From Clostridiales bacterium (GTDB lineage: Bacteria > Bacillota > Clostridia > Christensenellales > Aristaeellaceae), in NCBI GenBank assembly GCA_004556545.1, contig SFGO01000088.1, forward strand, positions 1-10,610: a stretch of 10,610 nucleotides of DNA. The letters are read 5' to 3'. How positions within the stretch are numbered: the stretch's first letter is position 1; every line of letters starts with the position of its first letter. The translations under genes and the position numbers were made by a program. The notes under the pieces were generated by a model, which made no database searches, had not been told where the DNA came from, and saw only the letters and a list, made by a program, of their open reading frames with translations. Of this stretch, positions 1-6,145 are shown one piece after another.

Positions 1-53
1 GCTCCTTCTCGCCGCCCTATAACCCCGGCAGGCACCGGAGGGAAGGCGCAAGG
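1..53. other. Intergenic, no gene seen
   Basis: No reading frame with a ribosome binding site and recognisable product was found here. The stretch is GC-rich, repeats the word AAGGCG and leads straight into the hairpin array. It may be the edge of the same element. Confidence 0.4.
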
Positions 54-250
54 CGGGTTGCCCTTGGGCAACCCGGTCTGCCTTTGGCAGACTGAACTTT
101 TCAAATAGAATTTGAAAAGTTCACCGGTCGTCCGGTGGGCACAACCGCCGCAGGCGGTTAGCGACCCGCGGGTGTGACACGAAACGAGCGGGGACTACGG
201 CAGTAGTGCCCGCGACGATTGAGTGGCAGCAGTGCCTCCTGCACCTCCAC
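54..250. repeat. Array of consecutive hairpins downstream of mnmA
   Basis: At least five perfect inverted repeats follow one another with almost no spacer. They are 54-63/66-75 (10 bp, loop TT), 76-82/86-92 (7 bp, loop TTT), 94-106/110-122 (13 bp, AT-rich, loop AGA), 122-127/132-137 (6 bp, loop TCGT) and 143-149/153-159 (7 bp, loop GCA). A 10-base self-complementary word follows at 164-173. An 8-bp stem with one bulged base lies at 191-198/203-211, and a weaker two-part stem at 223-226/247-250 encloses 232-235/241-244. The stems differ in sequence, so this is not a tandem repeat of one unit. The minus-strand copy would be the 3' tail of the mnmA transcript. None of the GC-rich stems has a following T-run on either strand, so a classic intrinsic terminator is not evident. 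The function is unknown; a structured RNA, a mobile intergenic element or a nucleoid/topology site are all possible. Confidence 0.8.
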
Positions 251-281
251 TTTTTCAGCAATCTGCTTTTTGTCATTCCTT

Positions 282-1364
282 TTATTTCCACGCTTCTTCC
301 GCAATGCCGCCGCCCAGGCACACATCGCCCTGATACAGCACCACGCTCTGCCCCGGCGTGACGGCCCTTTGCAGCTCGTCCGCCTCGATCAGCAGTTCGT
401 CGCCCCGGCGAGTGACCGTGACGGCCTGATCTGCCTGCCGGTAACGGAACCGGGCCGTGCAGCGGCAGCTTTCGCCCTCCGCCATGGGCGCGGTATCGGC
501 AATCCATGTGGCCTGCGAGGCCCGTACATAGCGGCTGTACAGCCGGGGGCTGTCCTCGCCCTGCGAAACCAGCAGCACGTTGTGTTCCAGATTCTTTCCG
601 ATGACGAACCAGCTGCGGCCGTCGCCCCGGCCGCCGATGCCCAGCCCCCGGCGCTGACCCAGCGTATAATAGGCCAGACCAATGTGCTCGCCGACTTTTT
701 CTCCGGTTTCCGTCCGCATATCGCCGGGCTGCATGGGCAGAAAGCCCTGCAAAAACTGCCGGAAATTCCGTTCGCCGATGAAGCATACGCCGGTTGAATC
801 CTTCTTGGCGGCCACAGGCAGGCCGTTTTCGCGGGCGATCTCCCGCACCTGCGCCTTGGTCATGCCGCCCACCGGGAAGAGGGATTTGGCCAGCTGGGCC
901 TCCTTGAGCATATAGAGAAAGTAGCTCTGATCCTTGTTGGGGTCGTCGCCCTTGAGCAGCACGGGATGGCCGTCCCGCACCTTCGAACGAACGAAGTGGC
1001 CGGTAGCCATCTTTTCCGCACCCAGCTTCATAGCATAATCCAGAAAGGCCTTGAACTTGATCTCCCGGTTGCACAGCACGTCCGGATTGGGGGTGCGGCC
1101 CTTGCGGTACTCGTCCAGAAAATAGGAAAATACCCGGTCATAGTACTCCTTGGCAAAATTGACGGAGTAGTAGGGAATATCGATCTTGTCGCAGACCGCC
1201 TGCACGTCTTCCCAGTCTGCGGCGGCGGTGCAGGTGCCGTTTTCATCCTTTTCCTCCCAGTTTTTCATGAAAACGCCCACCACATCATAGCCCTGCCGCT
1301 TCAGAAGAAGCGCGGCCACAGAGCTGTCCACGCCGCCGGACATGCCGATTACGATTCTTTCCAC
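282..1364 (-). CDS. mnmA: tRNA-specific 2-thiouridylase MnmA
   Basis: The 360-residue product matches the usual MnmA length. MnmA adenylates and then thiolates U34 in the wobble position of tRNAs for Lys, Glu and Gln, using persulfide sulfur, in the cytoplasm. Visible hallmarks are the ATP-pyrophosphatase P-loop SGGVDSS at residues 9-15, the first catalytic cysteine C98 in LCNREIKF, and the second C194 in GVCFIGER. The HADGDPNKDQSY-type segment is present as KGDDPNKDQSYFL (138-150), followed by the C-terminal beta-barrel part with YYTLGQRRGLGIG. The start is GTG at 1362-1364, preceded by an AGGAGG-rich site at 1372-1380 with a 7-base spacer. That ribosome binding site lies inside the end of the upstream HAD-Tmk gene, with which mnmA overlaps by 16 bases, so the two are probably translationally coupled. 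The ATP site and both cysteines are intact. Confidence 0.97.
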   Translation of the reverse strand: MERIVIGMSGGVDSSVAALLLKRQGYDVVGVFMKNWEEKDENGTCTAAADWEDVQAVCDKIDIPYYSVNFAKEYYDRVFSYFLDEYRKGRTPNPDVLCNREIKFKAFLDYAMKLGAEKMATGHFVRSKVRDGHPVLLKGDDPNKDQSYFLYMLKEAQLAKSLFPVGGMTKAQVREIARENGLPVAAKKDSTGVCFIGERNFRQFLQGFLPMQPGDMRTETGEKVGEHIGLAYYTLGQRRGLGIGGRGDGRSWFVIGKNLEHNVLLVSQGEDSPRLYSRYVRASQATWIADTAPMAEGESCRCTARFRYRQADQAVTVTRRGDELLIEADELQRAVTPGQSVVLYQGDVCLGGGIAEEAWK

Positions 1365-2668
1365 GTTGATTCCCCCTCCTGTTCACAGCCCGGTTCCAGC
1401 CGCCGCAGCACCTGCCGCAGCACCTGCCGGGCGATTTCCTCCGCCGGCTGGTCGCCGCTGACGACGATAAAGCGCCGGCGGTCCCGTTCGATCAATTCTT
1501 CATAGGCCGCCTGCACCCGCCCGTGAAACGCGCTGCTTTCCAGTTCCAGCCGGTCGGGCCGGGAGGCGCTCAGGCGGCGTTTCATCGCCGTGTCGTGGTC
1601 GATGGCCAGATAGACGGTGGCATCCGGCAGCATGCCGTCCACTGCGGGTTCGTTAATCTGGCGGATCATTTCCACGCCCATTTCCCGTCCGCCGCCCTGA
1701 TAGGCCACGGAACTGTCCACAAAGCGATCGCTGAGCACCACCTTGCCCGCCTCCACGGCAGGCCGGATGACCTGATGCACGTGCTGGGCCCGGGAAGCCG
1801 CATACAGCAGCGCCTCGCAGTTGGCGCACATTTCCGCGTTTTCCGTATCCAGAATGATCTGGCGAATCTTCTCGCTGATGGGACAGCCGCCGGGCTCCCG
1901 GGTGCGCACCAGCTCAAAGCCCATCTGCCGCAGGCTTTTTTCCAGCAGGTTGGCCTGCGTGGTCTTGCCGCAGCCGTCGGGGCCCTCCATGGACAGGAAG
2001 AAGCCTCGGGGCGCAGGAACACTCGGACAGAGCAGTTCCCGTAATGCGTCCGCGTCGCTGACCAGCCGGTCGGCCCCGGCCTTCCGCAGCTCTTCCTCGC
2101 TGCCGCAGCCGTACACCGCGCCGATGCCGTCCACCCCGGCGGCCTTGGCACCTTCCATATCATACAGCCGGTCGCCCACCATGGCGGCGCGCCGATAATG
2201 CTCCGGCAGCGCCCGGCGGATCATTTCCGGCTTGCCCAGCTTGGCATGATTGTCCGTCTCCCCGATGACCCGGTCGAAATAGTGCCGCAGGCAGTAAACC
2301 TGCAAAATATGCTCGCACAATTCCTGCGGCTTGGAAGAAGCCAGCGCAACATAAAGGCCGTTTTCCTTCAGGACGCGCAGCAGTGTGCGGATGCCGGGAT
2401 AAACGGAATAGCGGTACATGCCCTCCGAACGGAAAATGCGCGCATAGCGTTCGGCAGCTTCATCCAGCCGTTCTGCGGGCACATTCAGCAGGTCGTGAAA
2501 GGAATACCGCAGGGGCGGGCCTACCACCTGCCGCAGTTCCGCGCCCTGCGGAATGACCAGTCCCATTTCCTCCATGGCTTTTCGAACCGAGGAAACGATG
2601 CCTTCCTCCGCGTCGAACAGCGTGCCGTCCAGATCAAAAACCACCGCGTCGTAAGGAAAATTCCCCAT
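1349..2668 (-). CDS. tmk: HAD-family phosphatase fused to thymidylate kinase
   Basis: The 439-residue protein is roughly twice a normal Tmk. Residues 1-213 form a HAD hydrolase of the phosphoglycolate phosphatase/pyrophosphatase type: motif I is DLDGT (D12, D14), motif II lies near S111-S112, K146 follows in GKPEM, and the acidic motif is GDRLYD (165-170). Residues 222-425 form a dTMP kinase, which phosphorylates dTMP to dTDP with ATP: P-loop EGPDGCGKTT (228-237), TREPGG (256-261), SDRFVDSSVAYQG (313-325), and a LID-like segment with R369, R373 and E375. The canonical Thr after REPGG is Cys262 here. The linker is short (214-221) and the frame is continuous, so this is a true fusion. A HAD partner could hydrolyse nucleotides or pyrophosphate, but its substrate cannot be read from sequence. 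The ATG at 2666-2668 has only a modest GAAGGG site 11 bases upstream. mnmA follows and overlaps. Confidence 0.93.
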   Translation of the reverse strand: MGNFPYDAVVFDLDGTLFDAEEGIVSSVRKAMEEMGLVIPQGAELRQVVGPPLRYSFHDLLNVPAERLDEAAERYARIFRSEGMYRYSVYPGIRTLLRVLKENGLYVALASSKPQELCEHILQVYCLRHYFDRVIGETDNHAKLGKPEMIRRALPEHYRRAAMVGDRLYDMEGAKAAGVDGIGAVYGCGSEEELRKAGADRLVSDADALRELLCPSVPAPRGFFLSMEGPDGCGKTTQANLLEKSLRQMGFELVRTREPGGCPISEKIRQIILDTENAEMCANCEALLYAASRAQHVHQVIRPAVEAGKVVLSDRFVDSSVAYQGGGREMGVEMIRQINEPAVDGMLPDATVYLAIDHDTAMKRRLSASRPDRLELESSAFHGRVQAAYEELIERDRRRFIVVSGDQPAEEIARQVLRQVLRRLEPGCEQEGESTWKES

Positions 2669-2677
2669 GCCGCTTCC

Positions 2678-2708
2678 GTCCCTTCTGCGTAGATTCTCAA
2701 ATGCAAAG
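2678..2708. repeat. Half copy of the 5054-5125 palindrome
   Basis: This stretch aligns with 5061-5094. Both read GTCC(C)CTTC, then GCGTAGAT, then one differing base, CTC, then an A-rich stretch ending in GCAAA(A)G. Only a few substitutions and short gaps separate them. The two copies are in direct orientation on either side of the LRR gene. In its present position it forms part of the untranslated leader of the HAD-Tmk mRNA. Confidence 0.65.
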
Positions 2709-2742
2709 CAGGCCGTATGTTCTCATACGACCTGCAAAGCAT
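2701..2742 (-). promoter_or_regulatory. Stem-loop at the 5' end of the HAD-Tmk transcript
   Basis: The near-palindrome pairs 2708-2712 with 2731-2735 (GCAGG/CCTGC) and 2714-2719 with 2724-2729 (CGTATG/CATACG). There is one C-A mismatch and a 4-base loop. A symmetric AAA/AAA internal loop leads to a further ATGC/GCAT pairing at 2701-2704/2739-2742. With the promoter at 2738-2766, transcription would start near 2731, so the RNA would begin with this stem. A role in mRNA stability or control of tmk is possible. No T-run follows on either strand, so it is unlikely to be a simple terminator. Confidence 0.6.
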
Positions 2743-2766
2743 AGCAAAAAACCGGGAAACTTTCAA
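2738..2766 (-). promoter_or_regulatory. Sigma-A promoter for HAD-tmk and mnmA
   Basis: On the minus strand a -35 hexamer TTGAAA (2766-2761) and a -10 hexamer TATGCT (2743-2738) are separated by exactly 17 bases, including a T-rich stretch. The predicted start near 2731 gives a leader of about 60 bases before the ATG at 2668. Five of six -35 bases and four of six -10 bases match consensus. Confidence 0.6.
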
Positions 2767-3018
2767 GGCGCTACCGCGCAAATGAGGCAATACGATAACG
2801 AGAGCTTTTTTTCGTTCGATGCAATAGTCAAAATCGAAGGTCTGCCGACGGTAAAGCGAAATGTTTGCCCGAAGCCGTGGCATAAACCGCCCCGTTTGCG
2901 CAGGCAAACGGCGGATGAGGTTTTAGCCGCTTTCCGCCTGCATTCCAATACAGAAATCCTTCGTCTTCACTGCGGAAACATCCCAAAACGAATTCCACAC
3001 TGTTTTTCTACAAAATCC
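2767..3018. other. Intergenic between divergent tmk and LRR genes
   Basis: No gene is supported here. Open frames exist on both strands but lack ribosome binding sites and recognisable products, and one of them runs across both promoters. The one clear structure is an 11-bp stem with a 2-base bulge at 2887-2899/2904-2914 (core CCGTTTGC/GCAAACGG, loop GCAG). Only short T stretches follow it on either strand. Confidence 0.5.
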
Positions 3019-3037
3019 TTGTATTTCAGAGTGGAAT
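2992..3037. promoter_or_regulatory. Inverted repeat overlapping the LRR promoter
   Basis: The arms 2992-3002 (ATTCCACACTG) and 3027-3037 (CAGAGTGGAAT) pair over 10 of 11 positions with a 24-base spacer. The right arm lies exactly between the -35 and -10 elements and the left arm lies upstream of the -35. That placement suits a repressor dimer or looping operator. Binding by any protein is inference. Confidence 0.45.
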
Positions 3038-3047
3038 GTGATATATT
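3019..3047 (+). promoter_or_regulatory. Sigma-A promoter for the LRR gene
   Basis: TTGTAT at 3019-3024 and TATATT at 3042-3047 are spaced by 17 bases. Transcription would start near 3054 and give a leader of about 100 bases. That leader contains a small perfect hairpin at 3072-3077/3081-3086 (CATCCG/CGGATG). Confidence 0.6.
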
Positions 3048-3156
3048 ATTCCAGTAGCAATCGAACCTTCCCATCCGTTCCGGATGAATCGAATCTCTCG
3101 CACGTACACCCGGAAAAATCCCGTCAAAATTCCAAACAAAGGAGCGTTTTCAAGTC

Positions 3157-5004
3157 ATGAAAAACATCAAAAGAACATGTCTTTTTCTCTTGTGTACCCT
3201 GCTGCTGGCGCTGCTTCTCCCGAGCCTTGCCGGAGCCGCGGATTCCGACTTTCAAATCGTAAACGGCGTTCTGACAAAGTATACCGGCCCCGGGGGAGAC
3301 GTTGTGGTGCCGGAGGGAGTGACCAGTATTGGGTTCCAAGCATTCTATAATTGCAGCAGTCTGACCAATATTGTGATTCCCGAAGGTGTGACTGTCATCG
3401 AGAGTTCTGCGTTTGATGGTTGTTATGCTCTGACCGGCGTTGTAATTCCCAAAAGCGTGACCAGCATCGAGAGCTATGCGTTCCGCTGGTGTGAAAGTCT
3501 GACCAGCATTGTGATTCCCGAGGGCGTGACCACCATCAGGGACGGCGCGTTCGATCACTGTGATAACTTGACCTCCGTCACGCTGCCCTCTACCCTAGAG
3601 AATTTGGGAGAAAGCGTTTTTCGGCGCAGCGTCAATTTGACCAGTATCATAGACAAAAGCGGGAGATTCGCGAAAACCGTGGACGGTATCGTCTACAGGA
3701 CGGATGGAACGCAAATGATCGCTGTGTTGGCGTCGGCCTCCGGCGAAATTCACATTGCCGAGGGCGTGACGGAAATTCCGGCCAGCCTGTTTGAAAATAA
3801 TGACCGGATCACTGGAATTGTGATTCCTGAGGGTGTGACCAGCATCGGGAGCTTGGCGTTTAATTCTTGCAACTCTCTGACCAGCATTGTGCTACCCGAG
3901 GGCGTGACCAGCATCGGGGACTGGGCGTTCATGAATTGTAAAAACCTGACCAATATGGTGCTACGCGATGGCATAACCAGCATCGGGAACTCTGCGTTTT
4001 ATGGATGCAAGGCTTTGACCGACATTGTGCTTCCCGAGGGCGTAACCAGTATCGAGAACGGTGCGTTCTGTTTTTGTAAAAATCTGACCTCCGTCACGCT
4101 CCCCTCTACCTTGAAAATTTTGGGAGAAAGTAGTTCTGCAGGATTCGGAGGGTGCGAAATCGTTTTTGCAGGCTGCACCAATCTGACCAGTATCATAGAC
4201 AAAAGCGGCACATTCCTAAAAACCGTGGACGGCATCGTCTACAGCGCGGATGGGACACGAATGATCGCTGTGCTGACATCGGCCTCCGGCGAAATCCGTA
4301 TTGCCGATGGCGTGACAGAAATTCCGACCTATCTGTTTTCAGACAACGATAGGATCACCAGTGCGGTGATTCCCGAGGGTGTGACCAACATCAGGGACTC
4401 TGCGTTCATACAGTGTAAAAATCTGGCCAGCATTGTGATTCCAAGGAGCGTTGCCACCATTGAGAAGGGTGCGTTTTTTGGTTGTACCGCCCTGACCAGC
4501 ATTGTGATTCCCGAGGGTGTGACCAGCATCGGGAACCGTGCGTTCTATAAGTGCGAAAACCTGACCTCCGTTACGTTGCCTTCTACGCTGAACCTTATTG
4601 TTGGAAACAAAGCCTTCCCCACCTCCACCATCATCCGAAGCGAGCCGAATACCTACGCGCACACTTGGGCGCTGGAGAACGGGTATACCTGGCGGCCCGC
4701 CGGGCAGTCCGAGATCAAGGTCATGAAGCTGCCCGCCGGTCTGAAGAGCATCCAGCAGGAAGCCTTCCGGGACAGCGCGGCGGAATGCGTCGTACTGCCG
4801 GACGGCTGCGCCGAAATCGGCGCAAGGGCCTTTGCGGCGTGCGCCGGGCTGCGGCGGGTGGAGATTCCCGCCAGCGTTGCCGTCATCGCCGAGGACGCCT
4901 TTGAGGGCTGCAGCAATGAGCTGGTCATTGTCACGCCCAAGGGCAGTGCGGCGGAGAGGTTCGCTCTGGCGCACGGCCTTTCCGTGACCTACGCCGAACC
5001 GTAA
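3157..5004 (+). CDS. Secreted BspA-type leucine-rich-repeat protein
   Basis: The 615-residue product starts with a classic signal peptide: K2, K5 and R6, a Leu-rich core at 8-24, and an Ala-Gly-Ala-Ala cleavage region near 25-28. About 18 repeats of roughly 23 residues follow, of the type IVIPEGVTSIGNxAFxxCxxLT (LRR_5/BspA family). The repeat array ends in a cap near residues 500-517 (TYAHTWALENGYTW), followed by a second short block of repeats to the C-terminus. Such proteins act outside the cell in adhesion or binding to host or polysaccharide, but no ligand can be read here. No LPxTG, SLH or C-terminal membrane anchor is visible, so release or non-covalent attachment is likely. AAAGGAG at 3138-3144 precedes the ATG with a rather long 12-base spacer. 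The gene runs opposite to its neighbours. The last 120 codons are clearly more GC-rich than the repeat-rich part. Confidence 0.9.
   Translation: MKNIKRTCLFLLCTLLLALLLPSLAGAADSDFQIVNGVLTKYTGPGGDVVVPEGVTSIGFQAFYNCSSLTNIVIPEGVTVIESSAFDGCYALTGVVIPKSVTSIESYAFRWCESLTSIVIPEGVTTIRDGAFDHCDNLTSVTLPSTLENLGESVFRRSVNLTSIIDKSGRFAKTVDGIVYRTDGTQMIAVLASASGEIHIAEGVTEIPASLFENNDRITGIVIPEGVTSIGSLAFNSCNSLTSIVLPEGVTSIGDWAFMNCKNLTNMVLRDGITSIGNSAFYGCKALTDIVLPEGVTSIENGAFCFCKNLTSVTLPSTLKILGESSSAGFGGCEIVFAGCTNLTSIIDKSGTFLKTVDGIVYSADGTRMIAVLTSASGEIRIADGVTEIPTYLFSDNDRITSAVIPEGVTNIRDSAFIQCKNLASIVIPRSVATIEKGAFFGCTALTSIVIPEGVTSIGNRAFYKCENLTSVTLPSTLNLIVGNKAFPTSTIIRSEPNTYAHTWALENGYTWRPAGQSEIKVMKLPAGLKSIQQEAFRDSAAECVVLPDGCAEIGARAFAACAGLRRVEIPASVAVIAEDAFEGCSNELVIVTPKGSAAERFALAHGLSVTYAEP
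3634..4328 (+). repeat. Two copies of a long unit inside the LRR gene
   Basis: The segment at 3634-3782 recurs at 4180-4328, offset by 546 bases (182 codons). Both copies encode LTSIIDKSG, KTVDGIVY, DGT and SASGEI, then a xEGVTEIP-like run. The words before them (LTSVTLPSTL) recur three times, at about 3567, 4080 and 4559. The pattern suggests duplication of a block of several LRRs, not only of single repeats. Confidence 0.8.
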
Positions 5005-5053
5005 AGCGTTCTTTTGTCTGTCTTTTATCATCATCGTTGCCCCATTCGCCTAA

Positions 5054-5125
5054 TGATATAGTCCCCTTCGCGTAGATACTCGAAAAAGCAAAAGAATTCG
5101 AGACTACAGGAAGGGGACTATATCA
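5054..5125. repeat. Large palindrome, MITE-like or bidirectional terminator
   Basis: A perfect 16-bp inverted repeat (TGATATAGTCCCCTTC at 5054-5069 and its complement at 5110-5125) encloses a second stem. That stem pairs GTAG/CTAC (5072-5075/5104-5107) and CTCGAA/TTCGAG (5079-5084/5097-5102), with an A-rich loop. The whole 72-base element folds into one long hairpin. It lies between the convergent LRR and gin genes and could stop transcription from both sides, but no T-run follows on either strand. The long perfect ends also suit a miniature mobile element without its transposase. No target duplication could be identified with confidence. Confidence 0.75.
5061..5094. repeat. Right copy of the direct repeat flanking the LRR gene
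   Basis: This left-hand part of the palindrome is the partner of 2678-2708. The two copies are about 2.4 kb apart in the same orientation and enclose the LRR gene, its promoter and the HAD-Tmk promoter. Confidence 0.65.
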
Positions 5126-5142
5126 GATGACGAGTGGGGCGA

Positions 5143-5166
5143 TGTTGTCTCAAATAAGAGACAGCA
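5143..5166. repeat. Small hairpin next to the palindrome
   Basis: The arms 5143-5151 and 5158-5166 (TGTTGTCTC/GAGACAGCA) pair over 9 bp with one G-T pair and a 6-base AT loop. It lies just downstream of gin on the minus strand. It has no T-run there, so it is at best a weak terminator. Confidence 0.45.
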
Positions 5167-5181
5167 AAAGAGAACCGGCGG

Positions 5182-5370
5182 TCAAAGCCCGCAGATTCGT
5201 TCCCGGTACAGCCGGTTCAGCCGAAGACGAACCGGGCGGGGAATCGGCGCGGTTTCCGGGTGAAGAAGCCTGCGCTCGCAGGGGAAACAGATCAGGCAGC
5301 CCATCACATGAAGCCCCGCCGGATATTCCCGGCCGCAAAGAAGGCAGCGCTGCGGCTTGTATGGATTCAT
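5182..5370 (-). CDS. gin: Gin/CsfB-like inhibitor of sigma factor G
   Basis: The 62-residue product has the layout of Gin: a zinc-binding CxxC pair at C9/C12 (CLLCG), GLH at 19-21, and a second pair C28/C31 in CLICFPCER (25-33), followed by a short basic tail. Gin binds sigma-G and keeps this forespore sigma factor silent until engulfment is complete; it can also act on other sigma factors. The length matches B. subtilis CsfB (64 residues). AGGAAAGGA ends 10 bases before the ATG at 5368-5370. A 104-residue frame on the same strand overlaps it but has no such features. In B. subtilis csfB lies a few genes upstream of tmk, and the same relative order is seen here, which supports the call and suggests a sporulating host. 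The gene is small and easily missed. Confidence 0.8.
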   Translation of the reverse strand: MNPYKPQRCLLCGREYPAGLHVMGCLICFPCERRLLHPETAPIPRPVRLRLNRLYRERICGL

Positions 5371-5497
5371 TCTTTTTCATTCCTTTCCTGCTTTTTCCAT
5401 TGCTTTTCCATGCAGGAAACAGAATGCCCCGCTTGGCCGGAAAATATTCCTTTTTCACAGCCAATTTACGGCCAATTCACGGCAAAAACAGGAAAAT
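5371..5497. other. Spacer between the membrane protein gene and gin
   Basis: This stretch has no gene. It contains an 11-base tandem duplication with one mismatch (5460-5470 and 5471-5481, CCAATTTACG/CCAATTCACG) and the gin ribosome binding site. No terminator is visible, so gin may be read through from the gene at 5498-6145. Confidence 0.4.
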
Positions 5498-6145
5498 TTA
5501 TTCTGACGCCGTATCGCCGCGCAGATTGGTAACCATCCATTGCAGCAGGGTCAGCGCTTCCTCCTCGTTTTCGCCGGTCACGCAGACTCCCAGGCAGAAA
5601 TCGTCGCAGATCAGGCCGTAGTCCTTCAGGCCGGGCAGTTCCGTGGCCGGAATGCCGTAAAGCGCCTTTTTGCCTGTCTCCTGATTGATGATGTAGCCCG
5701 CGCTCAGATCCATGCCGTCCACGTTCAGCGTGCCGTCCTCAATATAGGGGGTCAGCTCCAAAAAGCCCTCGCTTTGGGCAATGCTATTGAAATATTCGCT
5801 GTCCAGCATGTACAGGTCGCCCTCGCCCGCGCTGACCCAGACCGTCAGCTGCATGGAGCCGTAGGTTTCATCCAGCGTCAGGGCGCGGAAGGCGACTTCC
5901 TCCACATCGGGGAACAGGCTCTGATGCAGTTCGTCCATCAGCGTGTCGATATTCTTTTCTCCATCCAGCTGATAGCCGCCGTAGAACCATTCCAGCCGCT
6001 GGTCGTTGGGGCTGCGGTAGCGGGTGGTGGTGTAGAGCAGATTCCAGCCGAAAATCGCCAGACAGATCAGCAGCACATACTGCCACCAGGCATAGGCAAA
6101 GTGATTGCGGATTCTTTCTTTCGTCACCGGGAACGTCAGTTTCAT
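5498..6145 (-). CDS. Single-pass membrane protein of unknown function
   Basis: The 215-residue protein has a short basic N-terminus with RIRNHFAYAWWQY (11-23), one hydrophobic segment at about 22-41, and a soluble domain of about 170 residues that should face outward. The soluble part is acidic and contains DLYMLDSEYFNSIAQSEGFLELTPYI (110-135) and YGIPAT (163-168). These recall membrane-anchored relatives of extracellular solute-binding proteins, a loose resemblance only. The ATG at 6143-6145 is chosen over one 17 codons upstream because AAAGGAG lies 9 bases before it and the upstream extension looks untranslated. The gene precedes gin in the same direction and may share its transcript. I cannot name a function. 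Confidence 0.75.
   Translation of the reverse strand: MKLTFPVTKERIRNHFAYAWWQYVLLICLAIFGWNLLYTTTRYRSPNDQRLEWFYGGYQLDGEKNIDTLMDELHQSLFPDVEEVAFRALTLDETYGSMQLTVWVSAGEGDLYMLDSEYFNSIAQSEGFLELTPYIEDGTLNVDGMDLSAGYIINQETGKKALYGIPATELPGLKDYGLICDDFCLGVCVTGENEEEALTLLQWMVTNLRGDTASE

Noticed and set aside
121..276. 51-codon frame starting after mnmA (MTKSRLLKKW and onward)
   Set aside because: AAGGA touches the ATG, too close to serve as a ribosome binding site, and the frame reads through the hairpins. Its sequence follows from the repeat structure.
121..1074. 317-codon minus-strand frame crossing mnmA
   Set aside because: It is a shifted frame of mnmA that runs into the hairpin array. It has an Arg/Gly-rich composition and no family motifs.
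2701..3057. 118-codon plus-strand frame upstream of the LRR gene
   Set aside because: It spans both promoters and the inverted repeat, lacks a ribosome binding site and resembles no family.
3334..4540. CRISPR-like regularity in the LRR gene
   Set aside because: The repeats are degenerate coding LRRs with a continuous frame, without identical direct repeats and unique spacers.
4339..5034. 231-codon minus-strand frame within the LRR gene
   Set aside because: It is a periodic shadow of the LRR repeats. The plus frame has a signal peptide and canonical LRRs.
5150..5464. 104-codon minus-strand frame over gin
   Set aside because: The overlapping 62-codon frame has the Gin cysteine pattern and a better ribosome binding site. 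The longer one is Ser/Pro/Ala-rich without motifs.
5460..5481. 11-base tandem duplication before gin
   Set aside because: Only two copies with a mismatch are present, which is too little to assign a role; it is noted in the spacer entry only.
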